Assembly (NCBI RefSeq): GCF_008931805.1
Contig: NZ_CP044399.1
Location: 2,751,370 to 2,815,369, forward strand
DNA: 64,000 bases
From: Moritella marina ATCC 15381
GTDB taxonomy: Bacteria; Pseudomonadota; Gammaproteobacteria; Enterobacterales; Moritellaceae
Reading direction: 5' to 3'
The notes under the pieces are model-generated. The model saw nothing but the letters and a program-made list of their open reading frames with translations, was not told the DNA's origin and searched no databases. Positions within the stretch are counted from its first letter, which is position 1. Each line of letters opens with the position of its first letter. A program made the position numbers and the translations under genes. Below are positions 28,194-35,313 of the stretch, one piece after another.

Positions 28194-28230
28194 AATGTAA
28201 TAGTGATATGATTTTTGCCACTATTACATT
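28194..28230. promoter_or_regulatory. 12-bp perfect inverted repeat in the ter leader
   Basis: AATGTAATAGTG (28194-28205) and CACTATTACATT (28219-28230) are exact reverse complements separated by 13 bases, ending 32 bases before the first ter start codon. It may be an operator for a stress regulator or an RNA hairpin. The remainder of the 480-base gap (27781-28262) shows only the LexA box and no convincing gene. Confidence 0.6.
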
Positions 28231-28262
28231 TTCACCTACAACATATTATTTAGGAATAGTTT

Positions 28263-28871
28263 ATGTCTATATCGCTCGAAAAAGGTCAACGAATTAGCTT
28301 AGAAAAAAATGGTCAACAGCTGAATAAAGTATGTGTTGGTGTTAACTGGGGCGCGATTGAAAAGAAAGGCCTCTTTGGTGGCATTAAGAAAGTAGCTGTT
28401 GATTTAGATGCAAGTGTGTCCCTGTATTCAGCAAGTAAAGATTTGCAAGACCTGATCTATTTTGGACAACTAGTAAGTAAAGACGGTTCTATTGTTCACA
28501 GTGGTGATGATACAACCGGTGATCTTGATGGCGATGATGGTTTAGATAACGAAGTTATCACCGTGAATCTAGCGCAAGTACCAGCAAACGTAAACTTTGT
28601 GGCGATTATTTTAAATAGCTATAAAGGTCAAGACTTTGCAACAATCCCATTCGCAAGTGTTCGCTTGTACGAAGGTACCCCAACACGTGTTGATCAAGTA
28701 GTCGCGAATTATAACATCGCTAATGATGCTAAATTTAGTGGTGCAGTATCTATGGTTTTAGGTTCTTTTTATCGCCACAATGGCGCATGGAAGTTCAAAG
28801 CAATTGGTGAACCGACACAAGACAAAAAACTAGAGCAATTAGTAAAAACAGTGGCAACTAGTTACCTATAA
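28263..28871 (+). CDS. TerD-family protein (TerZ-like)
   Basis: A 202-residue TerD-domain protein. Ca2+-binding acidic motifs are visible: VDLDASVSL (D47, D49) and GDDTTGDLDGDDGLDNEV (81-98). The ending [11 protein letters not shown] is shared with the second TerD protein at 29459. The KKGLFGG loop is closest to TerZ among the E. coli Ter proteins. Family members bind Ca2+ and belong to stress systems first seen as tellurite and phage resistance. First gene of a cluster with good RBS (AGGAA) and a 12-bp inverted repeat upstream. Assignment to TerZ rather than TerD or TerE is tentative. Confidence 0.9.
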   Translation: MSISLEKGQRISLEKNGQQLNKVCVGVNWGAIEKKGLFGGIKKVAVDLDASVSLYSASKDLQDLIYFGQLVSKDGSIVHSGDDTTGDLDGDDGLDNEVITVNLAQVPANVNFVAIILNSYKGQDFATIPFASVRLYEGTPTRVDQVVANYNIANDAKFSGAVSMVLGSFYRHNGAWKFKAIGEPTQDKKLEQLVKTVATSYL

Positions 28872-28910
28872 TTGAAATACTAATTAATAAAAATAGTAGA
28901 GGTTAATAAC

Positions 28911-29363
28911 ATGAGTTTTTCAAATTTTTTATCTGGACTGAAAGAAAAGACCAATGAATTAAAAGATGAAGTTTTGAAATTTAAGAATAAAAACTTCTTA
29001 CATGCTGCAACGGCAGGTTCTGCACTGATTGCAATGGCAGATGGTTCAATTGATTCAGCTGAAAAACAAAAAATGCTGAAACTAATTGAAAACAATGATG
29101 CCTTAAAAGTATTTAAAACATCTGATGTGATCAGTTCTTTCACTGAGTTTTTAAACAACTTTGATTTTGATAAAGATGTTGGTGAATCTAAAGCCTGTGA
29201 AGCATTAAACCGTATCAAAGATAACAATGTCGAAGCAAGAACTGTGATGCGCTTAATTTTAGCCATTGCCGCTTCAGATGGTGTTTTTGACCAAGATGAA
29301 AAAATCGTAGCAATTAAAATTGCAAAAGAATTAGGTTTAAACCCAGCAGACTTTGAACTTTAA
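28911..29363 (+). CDS. terB: Tellurite resistance protein TerB
   Basis: A 150-residue helical TerB protein. It shows the two characteristic acidic metal-binding segments, ADGSIDSAEKQKML near 43-56 and SDGVFDQDEKIVAIKIAKEL near 122-141, in a two-repeat arrangement. TerB is thought to form a membrane-associated hub with TerC and TerD proteins. It lies 39 bases after the first TerD-family gene. No terC lies in the window, so its membrane partner here is open. Confidence 0.93.
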   Translation: MSFSNFLSGLKEKTNELKDEVLKFKNKNFLHAATAGSALIAMADGSIDSAEKQKMLKLIENNDALKVFKTSDVISSFTEFLNNFDFDKDVGESKACEALNRIKDNNVEARTVMRLILAIAASDGVFDQDEKIVAIKIAKELGLNPADFEL

Positions 29364-29458
29364 TTGTCATAATAAGCGAGAGCAATTACGGTCTATATAT
29401 GATGTGTAATGCTTACCCGTTTAAATTAAATATTATCTTATATTATTAAGGAAGAAAT

Positions 29459-30037
29459 ATGTCAGTATCATTACAAAAAGGCGGCAACGTTTCGCTAGAG
29501 AAAGCAGCACCAGGAATGAGCAAATGCATTTTAGGACTTGGCTGGGATACACGCGCTACAGATGGCGTTGATTTTGATTTAGACGCATCAGTATTTTTAA
29601 TTAATGCTGAAGGTAAAATCCGTCAAGACACAGATTTTATCTTTTATAATAACCTTAAATCAGTTTGTGGCTCTGTTGAGCATACTGGTGATAACCAAAC
29701 TGGTGAAGGTGACGGCGATGATGAAGCAATTAAAGTAAATTTATCATTAGTACCTGCAGATGTAGTTAAGATTGTTATTGGTGTTACGATCCATGATGCT
29801 GAAGCAAGAAACCAAAATTTTGGTCAAGTTTCAAATGCATTCATGCGTGTTGTAAACGAAGAAAGTAAAACAGAAGTGATCCGTTATGACCTTTCTGAAG
29901 ATTATTCGACAGAAACTGCATTATTGTTTGGTGAGTTATACAAGCATAACGGTGCTTGGAAATTTAAAGCGATCGGACAAGGTTTTGCTGGCGGTTTAGC
30001 ACCAATGGCGCGACAGTACGGCGTTAACTTAGGTTAA
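29459..30037 (+). CDS. terD: TerD-family protein
   Basis: A 192-residue canonical TerD/TerE protein, the closest in the cluster to E. coli TerD (192). Ca2+ ligands in FDLDASVFL (D40, D42) and [17 protein letters not shown] (76-92) are complete; [17 protein letters not shown] and HNGAWKF follow as in the family. It is preceded by AAGGA and followed by a terminator-like hairpin, so the three terD-B-D genes may be made in excess over the downstream enzymes. Confidence 0.94.
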   Translation: MSVSLQKGGNVSLEKAAPGMSKCILGLGWDTRATDGVDFDLDASVFLINAEGKIRQDTDFIFYNNLKSVCGSVEHTGDNQTGEGDGDDEAIKVNLSLVPADVVKIVIGVTIHDAEARNQNFGQVSNAFMRVVNEESKTEVIRYDLSEDYSTETALLFGELYKHNGAWKFKAIGQGFAGGLAPMARQYGVNLG

Positions 30038-30067
30038 TTCTTAAAAATTGATTTAATCAGTAATTAT

Positions 30068-30102
30068 AAAATCCGATAATCGAATATGATATCGGATTTT
30101 TT
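30068..30102 (+). terminator. Intra-cluster terminator after terD
   Basis: A 10-bp stem (30068-30077 with 30090-30099) followed by TTTTTT on the plus strand. It lies between terD and the biosynthetic genes of the same direction, so it probably attenuates read-through. Confidence 0.75.
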
Positions 30103-30170
30103 ATATTTAAAATTAAAAATCTAAAATTAAACATCATGCTGTTTTACTTCAGCGTTGAAGGTGATGACTT

Positions 30171-30929
30171 ATGACGACTAAATCACAACGAATTATTGTA
30201 TTAACAGATCTTGATGATAGCTTATTCCAAACATTAAAAAAAATCCCTGAAGGCGTATCATCACTGCCTGTAGCGACTGATAGAGATAATAACCCTTTAT
30301 CATACATGACCAATCCACAACGCATATTTTTTGATATGTTGGTCAATTCAGGTGCCGAAATAATTCCGATTACCGGTCGTAATACCGATGCATTAGAAAG
30401 GGTCAGTTTACCTTTTGGTAAATATAGCTCAGTATCCCATGGTGCTATCGTACTTGATGACAATAACCAAGTTTGTGCCGAGTGGTTACAGTGGCTAAAT
30501 ATTGATACTGCCACATTTGCCAACTTGCTTGATAATATCAATGATCGCGTGCAAACCATTATTCATACCCAGTCATTAGATGCCCGCAGTCGCGTGATTG
30601 TAGATCAGGGTATTCCCGCATACGTGTCGATAAAAGGCATGGATTCCGACCTCAATGAGATTTACAAGGCATTACCAGAATACAATCAACATGAAACATT
30701 AAGATTTCATCGTAACGGCCGTAACATGGCCTATATTCCCGCGATATTCTGCAAGAAAAATGCGGCTGAATTTATTTTAAAACAGTTAAACGTACAACCA
30801 GATGATTTGGTTTTAACTGTCGGTGATAGCATTAGTGATTTACCTATGATGCAGACAGGTACTTATGCTATTGCACCGTTAAGAAGCCAGCTTGCGACTG
30901 ATATATTTAAAACTCAATTAAGTGAATAA
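30171..30929 (+). CDS. HAD-superfamily phosphatase of the Ter biosynthetic module
   Basis: A 252-residue HAD hydrolase with a Cof-type cap. Motif I is LTDLDDSLFQT (nucleophile D in DLDDS, Ser in place of the usual Thr), motif II PITGRN, and motif IV VGDSISDLPMM. It is the first gene of the enzyme group and ends 3 bases before the PRTase-TRSP gene. Ter-linked clusters described by comparative genomics carry such HAD proteins with PRTases in a predicted route to a nucleotide-like metabolite; dephosphorylation of an intermediate is the likely role. Confidence 0.88.
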   Translation: MTTKSQRIIVLTDLDDSLFQTLKKIPEGVSSLPVATDRDNNPLSYMTNPQRIFFDMLVNSGAEIIPITGRNTDALERVSLPFGKYSSVSHGAIVLDDNNQVCAEWLQWLNIDTATFANLLDNINDRVQTIIHTQSLDARSRVIVDQGIPAYVSIKGMDSDLNEIYKALPEYNQHETLRFHRNGRNMAYIPAIFCKKNAAEFILKQLNVQPDDLVLTVGDSISDLPMMQTGTYAIAPLRSQLATDIFKTQLSE

Positions 30930-30932
30930 ACA

Positions 30933-32015
30933 ATGAATTACAATTTCGATACCCAAGCAGGGCTCATTTCTCTTAAAGTATTAAACACGAAAAAGCCGGT
31001 GGACGATTTATTAACATTCGCCTGTCGTCAAAACCCTAAACGTAGTTTTATGCTGGTAAGTAAAGTGCTTGGCCGATACACACCGACAAAACCGAACGTG
31101 ATGAGAGAAGTTTATAACTATTTATCACAGGCGGTTGAAGGTGATAAATTAACTTACGTTGTTAGCTTGGCAGAAGCGGCAACCGGATTAGGCGCTGGTG
31201 TTGCAGATAGTCTAGCAAGAAAACAACAATCTAAGGTTTATTTTCAACATACGACACGCCATAGATTAGATGTTCCGCTGTGGTTTACAGTCGATGAAGC
31301 ACATAGCCACGCCGTTAATCATATGTTTTATGCACCGAAAGCAGAATTGCTTGATGGCATTCGTCAATCGAATCGCTTAGTGGTTATTGATGATGAGATC
31401 ACGACGGGTCGTACAATTAAATTATTGATTACCAGTCTATTAAAGAAATTAGACAATATTGATGAAATTAAAATTCTGTCTTTAGTTAACCTGTTAGATG
31501 AGGACTTGAGACTAAAGGAAGACGATTTCGGTATTAAAATTAATTACTTTTCATTAATGGATGCGCAAATATCTATCGACCCAAAAGACGATTTCAGACC
31601 TGAATTACCTCAAAATGTAGACGCAGGACTATGTGAATCGCATTCATCAGCAGATTTGGGCCGATGCGGTATGCTAATGCCATATACGGGTGATTTACCA
31701 AACATAAAATCATCCAATAAAATGACTATAGTGGCGAATGGTGAGCATCAATACATCCCGTTTTTAGTTGCAGAGCAGCATGAAAACCAGGGTTGTCATG
31801 TATTGTACCAATCAATTAATCGATCACCGTTATTAGTAGGCGAATCGATTGATAACAAATTAGCTTTCTCATTTAATGGCAGTGAACTTGAACACTATAT
31901 CTATAACTTCTATCCAGAAAATAGGGATGTATATGTGCTACTCGAGAGCGAAAGTGCCAGAGATAAGCATGATTTTGCAAGAGAGTATCCATTGCGCTGT
32001 GTTGAAGTGGCTTAG
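30933..32015 (+). CDS. Ter-associated phosphoribosyltransferase with TRSP domain
   Basis: A 360-residue protein. The N-terminal part is a type I PRTase (PRTase_2 family): LAEAATGLGAGVADSLA at 79-95 and the PRPP loop VVIDDEITTGRT at 150-161. The C-terminal part from about 240 is the TRSP domain; its name-giving motif appears as YQSINRSPLLVGES near residue 291. It should transfer phosphoribose to or from an unidentified base. It is tightly linked to the HAD gene upstream and the second PRTase downstream. The substrate is unknown. Confidence 0.87.
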   Translation: MNYNFDTQAGLISLKVLNTKKPVDDLLTFACRQNPKRSFMLVSKVLGRYTPTKPNVMREVYNYLSQAVEGDKLTYVVSLAEAATGLGAGVADSLARKQQSKVYFQHTTRHRLDVPLWFTVDEAHSHAVNHMFYAPKAELLDGIRQSNRLVVIDDEITTGRTIKLLITSLLKKLDNIDEIKILSLVNLLDEDLRLKEDDFGIKINYFSLMDAQISIDPKDDFRPELPQNVDAGLCESHSSADLGRCGMLMPYTGDLPNIKSSNKMTIVANGEHQYIPFLVAEQHENQGCHVLYQSINRSPLLVGESIDNKLAFSFNGSELEHYIYNFYPENRDVYVLLESESARDKHDFAREYPLRCVEVA

Positions 32016-32083
32016 ATGATCTTAACGCTAGATGTAAGCAGGCTATTTTCCGATATTCAACTAAATGATAAAAGTTGCTGACT

Positions 32084-33193
32084 ATGATTGAAATGATAAA
32101 CACAACTAAAGCCCCTTTACTAGGCAGCTACCGTGCCGACGATTGTTTATTTTTATTAACAAAAGTTGAACCAGAATTTTATACGATTGAAGATAAAGAA
32201 CGCCTCATTCAAACTGGGGCAATGCATTATTCAGAAATGGTGAATCAAGAATCAGCGCCATCACCCGAATATGCTGAATTATTTGTCAGTCTGACGGCAC
32301 AATACAAGCAACGCCTTGCTGATGAAGTGTTACAACTGAGCAAAATGATTATAGATAATCGCTTGAATGATGTTTGTATCGTGTCTTTAGTTCGCGCTGG
32401 TACGCCTATCGGCGTGTTATTGAACCGAGCGCTCAAAACATACAGCAATGTAAATACGTCACACTACTCTGTTAGTATCATACGTGACAAAGGCATTGAC
32501 GAAAATGCCCTCGACTACCTCATCAAGCATGAAAAAATAAAGCCTGAGAGCATTGTTTTTGTTGATGGCTGGACAGCGAAAGGCGTTATTACCCAAGAAC
32601 TGAAAGCAGCGATTGGTCAATATAATAGCAGTCGTAATGTAAATATTCCTGACCAGTTATTTGTTATTTCAGATATCGGCGGTACAGCTGACTACTCTGC
32701 GACATTTGATGACTATGTTATTCCCAGTGCATTGATGAATTCGACCGTGAGCGGGCTAGTAAGTCGTTCTATTCTTAATCATCAGATTGGTGAAGATGAT
32801 TTCCATGGTTGTATTTCTTATTCACATTTAGAAAGTCATGATCACTCAAATTGGTTTGTCGATCAGGTTTCAGCCTGTTTTACCGCAAACAGCTTTGATA
32901 CGCCATTACCACAAGCAGCTATCCCAGCTGCATTGCGCCAAAAAAACACCCATGATTTTTTACAAAAAATCATGCAGCAATTTAACGTGTCTAATTATAA
33001 CCGCATCAAGCCAGGTATAGCTGAAGCGACGCGTGTTATGTTAAGAAGAGTACCTGATTTATTGATTGTTCAAAGCAAAGTAGATCCAAGTACAGTGCAC
33101 TTACTCAAACTAGCAAGTGAAAAATCAATTGAGATAATCGAAATGCCTGAGATGCCATTTGGCGCTTGTGCTTTGATTAAAGACGTAAAATAA
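32084..33193 (+). CDS. Ter-associated PRTase (StiP-type) with PELOTA domain
   Basis: A 369-residue protein. The N-terminal two-thirds matches the PRTase_1 / StiP family: LLGSYRADDCLFLL near the start, VSLVRAGTPIGVLLNRAL, HYSVSIIRDKGID and the PRPP-loop equivalent IVFVDGWTAKGVI. The last 70 residues (from about 300: LLIVQSKVDPSTVHLLKLAS) form a PELOTA-like RNA-binding domain. StiP was once described as a cysteine protease, but the PRTase reading fits the motifs better. ATG 32084 is used; TTG 32075 in frame is possible. It belongs to the same predicted metabolite pathway as the preceding PRTase-TRSP gene. Confidence 0.86.
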   Translation: MIEMINTTKAPLLGSYRADDCLFLLTKVEPEFYTIEDKERLIQTGAMHYSEMVNQESAPSPEYAELFVSLTAQYKQRLADEVLQLSKMIIDNRLNDVCIVSLVRAGTPIGVLLNRALKTYSNVNTSHYSVSIIRDKGIDENALDYLIKHEKIKPESIVFVDGWTAKGVITQELKAAIGQYNSSRNVNIPDQLFVISDIGGTADYSATFDDYVIPSALMNSTVSGLVSRSILNHQIGEDDFHGCISYSHLESHDHSNWFVDQVSACFTANSFDTPLPQAAIPAALRQKNTHDFLQKIMQQFNVSNYNRIKPGIAEATRVMLRRVPDLLIVQSKVDPSTVHLLKLASEKSIEIIEMPEMPFGACALIKDVK

Positions 33194-33217
33194 TTTTTCG
33201 ATCATAAGCAGGATAAA

Positions 33218-33829
33218 ATGAAAATAGCATTATTTGATTTTGATGAAACATTAGTAGAAGAAAACTCATTAGGTTTTTTGTTTAAGCATTTTTTAGGGAA
33301 AACGCCATTACCACTGCAATTATTACCTTTATTACTAAAACCGTCTACCTATAAACAGCCGGTTAAAACATCCATTAAGACGCATTTTTATAAGCAATCA
33401 TTGAATGGTAAAACATCCGCAGAGGTTTTTGCCGCAGGCGAATCACTGTTTCAAAAAGTAACGCCAATTGATGAAGTCGTGAATATGATGACAGCGTTAC
33501 ATGATAGCGGCATGCAAGTGTGGATTGTGACAGCATCACCAGAGCAATATATTGCAGGTATCGTCAAACAATTAGGATGGCCAATTGAACGTGTTATCGG
33601 CACGACTATTTTGGAAAAAAATGGCTGTTTTACCGGTGATATTGACAGCGAATGCCAAGAGCAAGAAAAAGTACGCCGCTTAGATGCCATTTTTAATGAC
33701 AGCAGTATTACCTTTCAGGTTGAACAAGCCTTTGGGAACTTACCTGTAGATATCCCAATGTTAAAAATGGCTAAGAAAAGATTTTATGTATTAGACAGTA
33801 TCGTGAAGCCCTATGAAAAATCTGAATAA
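33218..33829 (+). CDS. HAD-IB family phosphatase
   Basis: A 203-residue HAD hydrolase of the phosphoserine-phosphatase-like IB group. Motif I is FDFDETLVEEN with both Asp and Thr, motif II VTASP, and a Lys candidate follows in EKNG. Motif IV, normally GDSxxDxPML, reads GNLPVDIPML: one acidic ligand is replaced by Asn. It starts 24 bases after the PRTase-PELOTA gene and is likely cotranscribed. Probably a second phosphatase of the Ter pathway, with altered metal binding. Confidence 0.85.
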   Translation: MKIALFDFDETLVEENSLGFLFKHFLGKTPLPLQLLPLLLKPSTYKQPVKTSIKTHFYKQSLNGKTSAEVFAAGESLFQKVTPIDEVVNMMTALHDSGMQVWIVTASPEQYIAGIVKQLGWPIERVIGTTILEKNGCFTGDIDSECQEQEKVRRLDAIFNDSSITFQVEQAFGNLPVDIPMLKMAKKRFYVLDSIVKPYEKSE

Positions 33830-33957
33830 GGTTTGCTCTTTTTAGCGCTTTAACGACACAAAATCTATTGTAGGCTATGTGCGTATTAGCATGTTACTGT
33901 AACCGTTAAAATCGACAGTTTTTAACACTAATAAATTATAATACTGGAATGTAAAAA

Positions 33958-35043
33958 ATGAACTTGATTGATAATGTATGGCCCTTTTTATTAATTCTAC
34001 TCTCATGTTATTTATTAAAATATGCATGTGATACTTTTGAACAAGCTGCTTCTTACCTTGGCCGCAAATTTCCACCTGGTGTTAAAGGCGCCACCGTAAA
34101 TGCTATCGGGTCAAGTATGCCTGAAATGTGTGTTGTGATTGCTTGTTTATTTTGGTTCGACGATCCATCATTAGTGATGGTTGCACTAGGTGTAACTGCA
34201 GGTTCTGCTATATTTAATGGTTGTGTGATCCCTGCACTTTCGATCATCATGGCGAAAGACGAAGACGGTAAAGCCGTGAATTCAATAAAACTCACAAAGC
34301 GTGTGTTAGTACGTGATGTTTTCTGGGTATTATTCGCTGAAATCGCCTTGATTATCTTCCTAGGTTTCAACGCATTTACGCTTTGGATGGCCGTTGTATT
34401 GAACGTTATATACTTAGGTTACGCAATACATTTGTATATTGATGCAAGAAGTCATCAAGAAGTTGAAGATGAGTATGAATATGAAGAAATTGAAGATCGT
34501 GGCAAATTCTTAAATTTAATGACATTCAACTTTAATACGCTGTTCTTTTCAAACAGGCCCTTCACCTTAGTATCTGCACTTGTTGTGTTAGTGCTGGCGA
34601 TCGCGATTATTTCTGGTTCTTCACATTTATTAGTTGAAGGTGTATTAGGCAGCGCAAGCGTAATGGGTGTTCCTCAATTCTTTGCTGGTCTAATCTTCGG
34701 TTCTGCCGCTTCGTCAGTACCTGATCTGATGTTATCAGTGAAAGATGCTCAAAAAGGTGAGTATGAAGATGCTGTTGCGAACCCGTTAGCATCTAACACG
34801 TTCGACACGACTGTTGCATTTGCTTTACCACTATTAGCTTGGTTCATGATCAACGGTGTCGAACAACTACCTTTAGTACAAGATGAAAGCCTTACGTTAT
34901 TACGTTGGTCTATCGTGGGTATCACAGGTGCAGTAGCAGCAAGCTTGTTATTCAACTATAAGAATGTAACAAAAACTGTTGCTTACTTCTTGTTGTCTAT
35001 GTTTGTCGTTTGGGCTGGCGCTATGTATGTATTTATTGGTTAG
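33958..35043 (+). CDS. CaCA-family Ca2+/cation exchanger
   Basis: A 361-residue inner-membrane antiporter with about ten helices and two inverted alpha-repeats. Alpha-1 is GATVNAIGSSMPEMCVV (44-60, E56) and alpha-2 is GLIFGSAASSVPDLMLSV, then ASNTFDTTVA. The acidic residue after Pro in each repeat is the expected cation ligand. A cytosolic Glu/Asp-rich loop (VEDEYEYEEIEDR) lies in the middle and may bind cations. It follows the Ter enzymes by 128 bases, in the same direction, and a strong terminator closes the cluster after it. Ca2+ is the likely substrate; Na+ or K+ coupling is unresolved. Confidence 0.85.
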   Translation: MNLIDNVWPFLLILLSCYLLKYACDTFEQAASYLGRKFPPGVKGATVNAIGSSMPEMCVVIACLFWFDDPSLVMVALGVTAGSAIFNGCVIPALSIIMAKDEDGKAVNSIKLTKRVLVRDVFWVLFAEIALIIFLGFNAFTLWMAVVLNVIYLGYAIHLYIDARSHQEVEDEYEYEEIEDRGKFLNLMTFNFNTLFFSNRPFTLVSALVVLVLAIAIISGSSHLLVEGVLGSASVMGVPQFFAGLIFGSAASSVPDLMLSVKDAQKGEYEDAVANPLASNTFDTTVAFALPLLAWFMINGVEQLPLVQDESLTLLRWSIVGITGAVAASLLFNYKNVTKTVAYFLLSMFVVWAGAMYVFIG

Positions 35044-35086
35044 TGTTCAATAATTAACCCGCTCAATCAATAAGTCTTTTTAAGTT

Positions 35087-35125
35087 ATAAAAAACGCCTC
35101 ATGCACTGCATCGGGCGTTTTTTAT
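35087..35125 (+). terminator. Terminator closing the Ter cluster
   Basis: A 12-bp outer stem (35087-35098 with 35114-35125), with an inner ATGC/GCAT stem, ending in a T-run. It lies about 45 bases beyond the exchanger stop. Confidence 0.88.
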
Positions 35126-35170
35126 TTCAGCATATAACGAAATCCGATCAACGTTATATCTAAATCATAC

Positions 35171-35210
35171 CTAACTATACCTAACTACGCCTAACTACGC
35201 CTAACTACAC
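35171..35210. repeat. Four tandem 10-bp repeats
   Basis: Four consecutive units of CTAACTAYRC fill 35171-35210, one unit per helical turn. They lie 100 bases before the MFS gene start and may be a phased binding array or a slippage repeat. Confidence 0.85.
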
Positions 35211-35313
35211 ACAAACATGTAATCCGATGTCCTGATTTGTTTAAAATATGTTATAAAGTTTACATAAATAATGAATTAACAATTTTAGACTTAATAAAGA
35301 AGAGACCACGCTT

